Shown piece by piece: positions 15,131-20,684 of a DNA stretch of 20,684 nucleotides (its first letter is position 1; each line of letters begins with the position of its first letter). Under the pieces are notes generated by a model. It saw nothing but the letters and a program-made list of their open reading frames with translations. It searched no databases and was not told the DNA's origin. Origin of the DNA: JAHDCC01 sp964551835. GTDB lineage: Bacteria; Actinomycetota; Acidimicrobiia; Acidimicrobiales; SZUA-35. Both the position numbers and the translations under genes were made by a program. Location of the stretch: NCBI GenBank assembly GCA_964551835.1, contig CAZKEM010000044.1:1-20684 (forward strand), read 5' to 3'.

Positions 15131-15751
15131 TTAGTAACCCCGTTCAATCCACGAGTCGAGCAGCGGGCGTTCGGCGCCAATGGTCGTATCGTCTCCATGG
15201 CCTGGTAAAACCAGCGTTTCGGCAGGTAAAACGAACATTCGCTCATCGATTGACCGAATGGCATCTTCGAAGCTTGAATGGGAAAAATCGGTTCGCCCCG
15301 GCCCACCGGGGAACAAACTATCGCCGCTGAATAGCAATGGCTTGTCTTCTACCTTGAAGCTGATGCAGCCTTTGGTGTGGCCAGGTGTCGCTATTGTTCG
15401 AATCTTCAGCCGCCCAACTTCGAGTACAGCGTCGTCTTCGAGGACAAAGTCATAACTATCCAACATGGACGCGTCTGCCGCTCCGATGCCGACTTCATAG
15501 CCAGCGTCGCGGATTGCGGGAACGGCCTGAATATGGTCCCAATGGCCGTGGGTCTCGAGTACTGTGCGGACATTCAGTTTTTGGCAAAGATCAAGTAGCT
15601 TCTCATGTTCGTCTGCGGCGTCTATTAACACGGACTCTCCGGAGTGGCGGCAGCGCAAGAAGAACACGTTGTTATCGAGGACGCCGACTACCAGCTTGTA
15701 GAGATCGAGGTCACTGTCGGACCAGTGGAGACTCGCCGAAGGTGGGTTCAT
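15131..15751 (-). CDS. metallo-beta-lactamase-fold hydrolase, glyoxalase II-like (YcbL type)
   Basis: About 206 residues from ATG 15751 (a GTG two codons earlier is possible). Metal ligands are THGHWDH (HxHxDH, about 68-73), TPGHTKG (His near 125), FSGDSLFPGGPGRTDF (Asp near 144) and VLPGHGDD (His near 185). This is the short glyoxalase II-like group, which hydrolyses thioesters such as S-lactoyl thiols. Related persulfide dioxygenases share the fold. There is no C-terminal glutathione-binding helical domain, as in YcbL. A TAGTCT box ends 6 nt before ATG 15751 with no Shine-Dalgarno, which suggests a leaderless start. It lies upstream of sufC2 on the same strand with a 74-base gap, so a thiol- or persulfide-related role beside SufS is an attractive but unproven idea. 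Confidence 0.88.
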   Translation of the reverse strand: MNPPSASLHWSDSDLDLYKLVVGVLDNNVFFLRCRHSGESVLIDAADEHEKLLDLCQKLNVRTVLETHGHWDHIQAVPAIRDAGYEVGIGAADASMLDSYDFVLEDDAVLEVGRLKIRTIATPGHTKGCISFKVEDKPLLFSGDSLFPGGPGRTDFSHSSFEDAIRSIDERMFVLPAETLVLPGHGDDTTIGAERPLLDSWIERGY

Positions 15752-15757
15752 AATCAC

Positions 15758-15763
15758 AGACTA
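15758..15763 (-). promoter_or_regulatory. candidate -10 box of the glyoxalase II-like gene
   Basis: TAGTCT on the minus strand ends 6 nt before ATG 15751, so transcription would begin on or next to the start codon. Confidence 0.4.
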
Positions 15764-15892
15764 GGCCATACGGCTGGGTTTGGCGGATCCGGAGGGCAAC
15801 CCTGCCCGGCGTTAGCGTCAGGAAGCGTAAGTACCCTAGGAGTATCGGCGCTTGATGGTTTGGTTTGGCGCCTTGTCGGTGGGAGATGTTTG

Positions 15893-16126
15893 GTGAGTTC
15901 TGTGTATAAGGAATACGGCCCTTGGGCGATAATTTCAGCAACTGCAGTGGTAGTCGTTGCGGGTCTCGGAGCATGGTGGACGGCGGTAGCCGCCTATGAC
16001 GGCGATGTTGGCTCAATGTTGGTGAGGTTCGGGCTTTCGGTAGTCGGTGGCACATACTATGTTGTGCTACACCGGCTTGCCACTGGGCGTAGGCTCGAGT
16101 TTCGTGGATTCTCTACTGACCGATGA
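15893..16126 (+). CDS. small two-helix membrane protein, unknown function
   Basis: A 77-residue ORF from GTG 15893 with GGGAG 7 nt upstream. Two hydrophobic segments are visible, WAIISATAVVVVAGLGAWWTA (outline, about 11-31) and MLVRFGLSVVGGTYYVVLH (about 42-60), ending in a basic tail with ATGRRLEFRGFSTDR. The longer open frame beginning at 15644 runs through the opposing MBL gene and is not believed. I do not recognise the family. It precedes folE on the same strand by 45 bases and is divergent from the glyoxalase II-like gene. The clear ribosome site and hydrophobicity pattern support it as real. Confidence 0.65.
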   Translation: MSSVYKEYGPWAIISATAVVVVAGLGAWWTAVAAYDGDVGSMLVRFGLSVVGGTYYVVLHRLATGRRLEFRGFSTDR

Positions 16127-16157
16127 CGTCTCGTGACGGTAGGTTACGAATACGCCC

Positions 16158-16163
16158 TAAGCT
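16158..16163 (+). promoter_or_regulatory. candidate -10 box of folE
   Basis: TAAGCT, followed by 8 nt and ATG 16172. No Shine-Dalgarno is present, so a leaderless transcript is likely. The hexamer and spacing are the same as before sufC2. Confidence 0.4.
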
Positions 16164-16171
16164 TGAGTTAG

Positions 16172-16777
16172 ATGGATGACAGTAACAGGTTAGAGAATGC
16201 TATCTCGCATGAAGTTGACGAGGCTCGGATTGAGGCGGCAGTTCGCGAAATACTGATCGCGGTCGGTGAAGATCCGAACCGTAATGGTTTGTTGGAAACA
16301 CCAGCGCGGGTCGCTCGGTCCTACAGTGAAATGTTGGCCGGCTATGGCGAGGACCCTGGGCGACATCTCAAACGCCAATTCGAAGTCGATCATGAAGAAA
16401 TGGTTATGGTCCGCGGTATCGCATTCAGCTCCTTTTGTGAGCATCATATGTTACCGTTCATCGGGAATGCCCATGTGGCTTACGTGCCTGGCCCGGGTGG
16501 CAGGGTTTGTGGGTTGTCGAAACTGGCTCGAGTGGTTGACGGGTTCGCGAAACGTCTCCAAGTGCAGGAGCGCCTCACGGGCCAAATTGCAGATGCTATG
16601 GTCGACGAGTTGACGCCTGCTGGTGTTCTTGTTGTGATCGAAGCAGAGCATCTGTGTATGTCTATGCGAGGGGTCCAAAAACCTGGAGCGATGACGACTA
16701 CCTCGGCGGTCCGGGGGTTGCTCAAGTCGAATGCAACTACGAGGTCAGAAGCGCTTCGGTTATTACGCGATAGTTAG
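16172..16777 (+). CDS. folE: GTP cyclohydrolase I
   Basis: First enzyme of tetrahydrofolate/pterin synthesis, converting GTP to dihydroneopterin triphosphate. It has 201 residues. Zinc ligands are Cys89 and His92 (FCEHHMLPF) and Cys162 (HLCMSMRGV), matching E. coli Cys110, His113 and Cys181. Other conserved blocks are 'NRNGLLETPARVARSYSEML', GLSKLARVVDGFAKRLQVQERL and KPGAMTTTSAVRG. The length is normal for type IA. The 3' end overlaps the opposing Nudix gene by 4 bases. A pterin carbinolamine dehydratase lies 4.4 kb upstream, but folE is not in an operon with other folate genes here. Confidence 0.96.
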   Translation: MDDSNRLENAISHEVDEARIEAAVREILIAVGEDPNRNGLLETPARVARSYSEMLAGYGEDPGRHLKRQFEVDHEEMVMVRGIAFSSFCEHHMLPFIGNAHVAYVPGPGGRVCGLSKLARVVDGFAKRLQVQERLTGQIADAMVDELTPAGVLVVIEAEHLCMSMRGVQKPGAMTTTSAVRGLLKSNATTRSEALRLLRDS

Positions 16778-17406
16778 ATTGAGAGGGGCTCTTCGCCTCT
16801 GCAGAACCGATCAGCCATCACCAACAACACATTCCAGTACCCGTCGACTGCTGTGACTAACTGTTCTTTTCCGATGGTTACGTTGGTTGGATCATGTCCG
16901 GGCCGCCATTCTTCAGCACTTGCTTGGTATCCAGGTTTGTTTAATACCAAGAGTAATTTTGCGACCGGAATCTCGAGCAATGATTGGACCTCGGATGGGT
17001 CGGGAGAGAATTCGGTGAGTGGGCGGTCGTCGGCTAGAAAAAATACGTGCACGCGTTCTCGGTTTAGGCCTTCGCCTTTGTCGTCGGCCAGTAGGCGAGT
17101 GCCGAGGCTAGTCAATGCAGAACCAACCACGTTGACGCCTAATTCTTCACGGAGTTCTCTAACGCCGTGACGCGGGCTTTCGCCACTTCGAAGATGGCCA
17201 GTCGCTGACAGGTCCAGCTGATTTGGGAACGACTTAGCGCTTGCACTGCGTCGTTGTAAGACCACCGACGCCGGTGTTAGCTTCCTAATGATTAGGCAGT
17301 GGAAGACGTCGTGCCACAGCCCTTTCCTGTGGATCTCCGAGCGGCTCTTACGGGCCACGAAGACGCCTGTCGGCGTGACATGGTCGATTGATTCATCGTC
17401 GGTCAT
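16774..17406 (-). CDS. Nudix hydrolase (IPP isomerase/YfcD-like fold)
   Basis: About 210 residues from ATG 17406; a TTG 30 bases further up is a weaker alternative. 'HRKGLWHDVFHCLIIRK' and 'QRRSASAKSFPNQLDLSATGHL' are typical of the Nudix branch related to isopentenyl-diphosphate isomerase and YfcD. The Nudix box is G-x5-E then RELREELGV, with the metal-binding REL-EE-G core, but only six residues (SPRHGV) separate the first Glu from RE where seven is standard. The substrate is a nucleoside diphosphate-linked or prenyl diphosphate compound by family, not determinable here. A GTTCT-n6-AGAAC inverted repeat (17414-17429) precedes the start. It converges on folE with a 4-base overlap. Confidence 0.88.
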   Translation of the reverse strand: MTDDESIDHVTPTGVFVARKSRSEIHRKGLWHDVFHCLIIRKLTPASVVLQRRSASAKSFPNQLDLSATGHLRSGESPRHGVRELREELGVNVVGSALTSLGTRLLADDKGEGLNRERVHVFFLADDRPLTEFSPDPSEVQSLLEIPVAKLLLVLNKPGYQASAEEWRPGHDPTNVTIGKEQLVTAVDGYWNVLLVMADRFCRGEEPLSI

Positions 17407-17474
17407 ATCCGTAGTTCTATCAACAGAACGGCTCAATAGTTAACGTCGGGCCAAAGATTGCCGACGAGAAAGCT

Positions 17475-17585
17475 ATGGGAGATCCGTCGGTTCCAGAACC
17501 GGCCTACTGGCCAATAGCGTGCCTGGCTTGTGGGTGCCTAGCCATGGCAGTGGCCAGTGTCTACGTTCTTGTAACGACGGTGTAG
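17475..17585 (+). CDS. possible 36-residue single-helix membrane protein
   Basis: A short ORF: ATG 17475, GAG about 6 nt upstream within GAGAAAG, stop TAG at 17583. After a polar start (MGDPSVPEPAYW) it is one hydrophobic stretch (PIACLACGCLAMAVASVYVL) with three Cys, followed by VTTV. It is 24 bases before the next membrane-anchored gene on the same strand. The size and hydrophobicity fit a small membrane protein, but a chance ORF cannot be excluded. Confidence 0.35.
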   Translation: MGDPSVPEPAYWPIACLACGCLAMAVASVYVLVTTV

Positions 17586-17609
17586 CGCTCGGCGCTTCTA
17601 TCACGTAGC

Positions 17610-18134
17610 GTGATTGGTGTGGTCTATCTTATTGTCACCCTCACCGCAGTTGCCGTTATCGTCGGAGGTCTAGTAGCGGTTGGAGACGGCGTCGGTAAGA
17701 CCCGAAAGATGCCGAAGCAGATCATCCTGAACGTCGAGGAGGCGATCGAGTTCTGCGCAGAATCGCTACCCCTCGACGTTTCTTCGGTGGTTTCTTATGA
17801 CGAGTTGAGGCGTGTTATGCGACTTCATCTCGAATGGTTGCAGGCGTACCATTGGGCCCCAGAAGGCAACGACGATGCTCCAATCGTGTTCGAAGAGTTT
17901 GACTCTTTAGATTACGTCATGGAGCGTGCCGATATTATCGGATTGTCAATCGATCGGGTTCATGCCGAGAAGGTTATTAGTGTGCACACCAGCTATCTGC
18001 AGGTGATGGGCGCAATCCACCTCGATGATCCAGCGTTGGTGGAAGCTGACCTTGCAGAGGTTCCGCTCTTGTCAGTCGATGACGTTCCATTGTTGCGCGA
18101 CGCAGAAGATGATTTGCCGTCGGCAGACGATTAG
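17610..18134 (+). CDS. membrane-anchored acidic protein, unknown function
   Basis: A 174-residue ORF from GTG 17610. The N-terminus is one membrane helix (about 4-26, VVYLIVTLTAVAVIVGGLVAVG) followed by a basic stop-transfer stretch (KTRKMPKQ), so the bulk is cytoplasmic. The soluble part is helical, with 'SYDELRRVMRLHLEWLQAYHW' and an acidic C-terminus (LLRDAEDDLPSADD). I do not recognise the family. The start is the least certain part: there is no good Shine-Dalgarno, and the tiny ORF upstream could be translationally linked. It precedes the alpha/beta hydrolase by 92 bases, with a promoter between them. Confidence 0.75.
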   Translation: MIGVVYLIVTLTAVAVIVGGLVAVGDGVGKTRKMPKQIILNVEEAIEFCAESLPLDVSSVVSYDELRRVMRLHLEWLQAYHWAPEGNDDAPIVFEEFDSLDYVMERADIIGLSIDRVHAEKVISVHTSYLQVMGAIHLDDPALVEADLAEVPLLSVDDVPLLRDAEDDLPSADD

Positions 18135-18167
18135 TCTTACGACAGACCACCGGTTTATTCGTCGTTG

Positions 18168-18197
18168 GTGACACCCTCACCGTTGGCTAACTAGAAT
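18168..18197 (+). promoter_or_regulatory. sigma-70-type promoter of the alpha/beta-hydrolase gene
   Basis: GTGACA (18168-18173, five of six to TTGACA), an 18-base spacer, then TAGAAT (18192-18197, five of six to TATAAT). The predicted leader of about 23 nt includes AAAGGA before ATG 18227. This is the best classical promoter in the window. Confidence 0.55.
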
Positions 18198-18226
18198 GCC
18201 CTCAGAAGGTTGGAAAGGATCGTGCG

Positions 18227-19012
18227 ATGGAACACACCGAACAAGTAATGAGAATCACCTCGAGCGATAACGTCTCGCTAGAAGTCGACCTTTTCCATCC
18301 CGGCAGGTCAATGAGGGTCGATATGCCCGGATTGCTGCTCGTCCATGGATTCCCATCTCAACTGGTAGGAGCCGAAAAAACTGGTTCTGACTTTCCTCAG
18401 TTAGCAGGGCGGATTGCTGAAGAAATGGGTTGGATCACGGCGGCTATAAGGCTGCGGGGCTGTGGAACATCGACCGGCAACTTCAGCATTAACGGCTGGG
18501 TTGATGATGCTCGGAGTGGCTTGGAATTTCTGCGTTCCGAGGGTCAACCCGATCGCCTTTGGATATGCGGGTTCGGAACAGGCGGCGCTATCGCCCTAGC
18601 AGCGGCAGCCGACGACCCGACGGTCGCCGGCATCGCAACTGTGGGTGTTCCCGCCGATTTTAACGACTGGGCTCAACGTCCTAAGCAACTCCGAGACCAC
18701 GCCCGTTCCCTGGGTGCGATCAAAGGCTCAGACTTCCCAGTTGACTTCGAGAGTTGGGCTGAGGAGCTGGCGTCGGTGAGTGCGATCGGAGCAGCTGAAT
18801 CCATGGGAGATAAGCCGTTGCTGATCTTACATGGCTCTCACGACGAAGTAGTGCCGCTCTTTGATGCGCGAGCTTTGGCCGACAGTCATGGTCAAGCCGA
18901 GCTTCACGTTATTGCGGGAGGTGGACATCTGTTGCGTTATGACCCGCGAGCCATCGCAGTTCTTCTCGGATGGCTAGATCGACAGCGGTCTGCGTCAGCC
19001 CGTTCGGTTTAA
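18227..19012 (+). CDS. alpha/beta-hydrolase-fold protein lacking the catalytic serine
   Basis: A 261-residue protein with the fold's main marks: an HGF oxyanion loop (40-42), RLRGCGTSTG (76-84), a nucleophile-elbow strand LWICGFGTGGAIALAA, then the acid in LILHGSHDEVVP (Asp206) and the base in GGGHLLRYDP (His234). The elbow reads G-F-G-T-G, so the residue that should be Ser/Cys/Asp is Gly117 (codon GGA). Asp and His remain. It may be a non-catalytic binding protein, use a different nucleophile, or belong to a subfamily with this elbow; I cannot tell which. The start is set by AAAGGA upstream. A cytoplasmic location is expected, as there is no signal peptide. Confidence 0.87.
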   Translation: MEHTEQVMRITSSDNVSLEVDLFHPGRSMRVDMPGLLLVHGFPSQLVGAEKTGSDFPQLAGRIAEEMGWITAAIRLRGCGTSTGNFSINGWVDDARSGLEFLRSEGQPDRLWICGFGTGGAIALAAAADDPTVAGIATVGVPADFNDWAQRPKQLRDHARSLGAIKGSDFPVDFESWAEELASVSAIGAAESMGDKPLLILHGSHDEVVPLFDARALADSHGQAELHVIAGGGHLLRYDPRAIAVLLGWLDRQRSASARSV

Positions 19013-19049
19013 AGAACTGACCGGCCCGGAGCGGCGACGGTCAGTTCTT
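19012..19049. terminator. hairpin terminator between convergent genes
   Basis: A perfect 12-bp inverted repeat, AAGAACTGACCG / CGGTCAGTTCTT. The 14-nt loop can itself pair CCG/CGG. It begins at the stop codon of the hydrolase gene and lies 21 bases from the aceE stop on the other strand. The U tract is short (TTCTTAT on one side, AAAGAA on the other), so it is probably a bidirectional terminator of moderate strength. Confidence 0.7.
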
Positions 19050-19070
19050 ATCGAGAATTTCGACTAGCGT

Positions 19071-20684
19071 CTACCGTGTCCAGGGAGCAGCCGCGCTCTG
19101 GTCGACGCCGTAGTGGGCGAGTGCTTCGTCCAATTTCGAAGCGTCGACCTTGCCCTGCTTAACTAGTTCGGACAAGACGGTAATGACGACGTTCTCCATG
19201 TCGGTTTCGAAGAATGAACGTAGAGCATCAATTGTGTCGGAACGTCCATACCCGTCTGTTCCGAGAACAGCGAATGACTGGGGAATAAACGCACTAACCA
19301 TCTCCGGAACAGCCCTGACGTAGTCGCTAACAGCGACTACCGAATCGGGCCCATCTTTGAGAAGCGATGTGATCATCGGAATTTTCTGTTCCGCGGTCGG
19401 GTTGTATTTGTTCCAACGTTCTGCCGCGAGTGCTTCTTCTCGAAGACGTTTGTATGACGTGACACTCCAAAGTTCGGCGCCAACGTTCCAACGTTCTGCC
19501 AGCTCGGCTTGAGCTTCGCGGGCTGCTCGTTGGCCACTGCCAGAGAATAGAATAGCGGCGTCCGATTTCTGGTCGTCGAGTGCCTCAGACCACTTGTACA
19601 TGCCGTCGAGGATCCCCTGTCGAGAACCTTCGGGTTGTGGAGGTTGTACATAATTCTCGTTGTACACGGTGATGTAGTAGAAAATGTCTTCGTTGTCGCC
19701 GTACATGCGCTGAATGCCGTCTTGAATAATCACAGCGAGTTCATATGCAAATGCTGGATCGTAAGCTTGACAGGCAGGAATGGTCGACGCATGAAGCAGG
19801 CTGGTTCCGTCTTGATGTTGTAGTCCTTCACCTTGGAGCGTGGTTCGGCCCGCAGTGGCCCCCATCAGGAAGCCCCGGCAACGAGAGTCTGCGGCAGACC
19901 ATATTTGGTCGCCGACCCGTTGGAATCCAAACATCGAGTAGAAGGTGTAGAACGGAACCATTGGAACACCGCGGTGGGCGTAGCTCGTGGCCGCAGCGGT
20001 CCAGCTAGCGAGCGAACCAGCTTCGGTGATTCCCTCTTCGAGAATCTGGCCGTCGAGGTCTTCGGTGTAGCTGAGGAGCAGCTCGTGGTCGACCGGCTTG
20101 TACTTCTGTCCGAACGGGGCGTAGATTTCGAATTCACGGAACATGGAATCCATACCAAAAGTTCGTGCTTCGTCAGGAACAATTGGTACGACTCGTTCGC
20201 CGAAGCCGTCTTCCCGGAGCATCTCACGCAGCATGGCGGTAAAGGCCATTGTGGTCGAAACTTCACGCGTGCCTGAGCCTTCAACGAAGGTCTTAAATGG
20301 GGAGTCGGTCGGAAGTTGCAACGGGCGACGGGTCGTGGTCTTCCGCTCGGGTAGAGGTCCGTCAAGCGCTTTGCGACGATCCATCATGTAGCGGTGTTCG
20401 TCGGAGTCTGGGTCTGGGCGGAAGTATGGGGGAACGCCATCTTCGAGCGCCTCAGCTGGAATTTCATCGTGGAGGAACAGCCTGTCTCGAAGCTCGAGGA
20501 GCTGAGCCTTCGTCATTTTCTTAATTTGGTGGGTCGAGTTACGAGATTCGAAGCCTTTGCCAAGCGTCCAACCTTTGACGGTTTTTGCCAAGATCACGGT
20601 TGGTTGACCTTTGTGCTCTACCGCTGCTTTGTATGCCGCAAATACCTTTTGGTAATCATGACCACCGCGACGAAGAGCTCGTAC
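19071..20684 (-). CDS. aceE: pyruvate dehydrogenase E1 component (homodimeric AceE), N-terminal part beyond window
   Basis: C-terminal 537 or so residues of an AceE-type E1 that decarboxylates pyruvate with thiamine diphosphate and acetylates the E2 lipoyl group. The frame enters from the window end as 'VRALRRGGHDYQKVFAAY', continuing 'GQPTVILAKTVKGWTLG', which lines up with E. coli AceE; the GTG at 20597 is an internal Val, not a start. Later blocks are 'VPIVPDEARTFGMDSMFREFEIY', 'LEEGITEAGSLASWTAAATSYA', 'VPFYTFYSMFGFQRVGDQIW', 'TAGRTTLQGEGLQHQDGTS' and 'YYITVYNENYVQP', ending LAHYGVDQSAAAPWTR. All are typical, with no frameshift. The homodimeric type (rather than PdhA/PdhB) is usual in actinobacteria and proteobacteria. 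The active-site region of the N-terminal half is outside the window. Confidence 0.96.
   Translation of the reverse strand, partial: VRALRRGGHDYQKVFAAYKAAVEHKGQPTVILAKTVKGWTLGKGFESRNSTHQIKKMTKAQLLELRDRLFLHDEIPAEALEDGVPPYFRPDPDSDEHRYMMDRRKALDGPLPERKTTTRRPLQLPTDSPFKTFVEGSGTREVSTTMAFTAMLREMLREDGFGERVVPIVPDEARTFGMDSMFREFEIYAPFGQKYKPVDHELLLSYTEDLDGQILEEGITEAGSLASWTAAATSYAHRGVPMVPFYTFYSMFGFQRVGDQIWSAADSRCRGFLMGATAGRTTLQGEGLQHQDGTSLLHASTIPACQAYDPAFAYELAVIIQDGIQRMYGDNEDIFYYITVYNENYVQPPQPEGSRQGILDGMYKWSEALDDQKSDAAILFSGSGQRAAREAQAELAERWNVGAELWSVTSYKRLREEALAAERWNKYNPTAEQKIPMITSLLKDGPDSVVAVSDYVRAVPEMVSAFIPQSFAVLGTDGYGRSDTIDALRSFFETDMENVVITVLSELVKQGKVDASKLDEALAHYGVDQSAAAPWTR

Noticed and set aside
19410..19500. 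Repeated 16-mer GTTCCAACGTTCTGCC (near 19410 and 19483)
   Set aside because: It falls within aceE and encodes two AERWN segments of the normal protein; only two copies, no array structure.
1..20684. CRISPR arrays, tRNA/rRNA genes, transposases, phage genes
   Set aside because: Looked for on both strands; no regularly spaced repeats, cloverleaf-like sequences or mobile-element proteins were found.

Overview
The window reads as ordinary, densely packed bacterial chromosome of moderate GC. It most likely comes from an actinobacterium, and I would guess a marine or freshwater Acidimicrobiia-type lineage. The reasons are a SUF operon with a Rieske ferredoxin between sufD and sufC, the SufS/SufU pair, homodimeric AceE-type pyruvate dehydrogenase, an MT0933-like antitoxin-family protein, and several starts that look leaderless (TAnnnT box 6-8 nt before ATG, no Shine-Dalgarno). 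This placement is inference; no rRNA or marker set is present. No tRNA, rRNA, CRISPR, insertion sequence or prophage was seen, and no gene-free stretch exceeds 300 bases.

Layout. 1-2657 (-): most of an RND efflux transporter, cut by the window edge. 2826-3341 (-): a thioredoxin-fold-like protein, divergent from endonuclease III (3409-4056, +), whose iron-sulfur cysteines are rearranged. Then come a metallo-beta-lactamase-fold hydrolase (4193-5077, +) and a short site-2 protease with no PDZ domain (5209-6171, +).

6340-15751 is an iron-sulfur cluster assembly region. sufB (+) ends at a strong intrinsic terminator. It is followed by an MT0933-like small protein (-), an unrecognised four-cysteine protein (+) and a tautomerase (+). 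Next is a tight cassette sufD - Rieske - sufC1 - pterin carbinolamine dehydratase (+). Converging on it from the other strand are an MBL-fold hydrolase, a second and clearly different sufC2, sufS, sufU and a histidine phosphatase. All parts of a SufBCD scaffold/ATPase complex and its SufS-SufU sulfur donor are therefore present, but split into two convergent arms, each with its own SufC. SufR and SufT are not seen in the window.

15893-19012: a two-helix small membrane protein, GTP cyclohydrolase I (folE), a Nudix hydrolase (overlapping folE tail to tail), a possible tiny membrane ORF, a membrane-anchored acidic protein, and an alpha/beta-hydrolase-fold protein lacking the nucleophilic serine. 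A long hairpin at 19012-19049 separates this from the C-terminal half of aceE (19071 to the window end, -).

The main points of interest are the split suf locus with two SufC paralogues, the four-cysteine protein inside it, the altered metal-site cysteines in endonuclease III, the PDZ-less site-2 protease, and the twin TTCTAGAA palindromes in one divergent promoter region.
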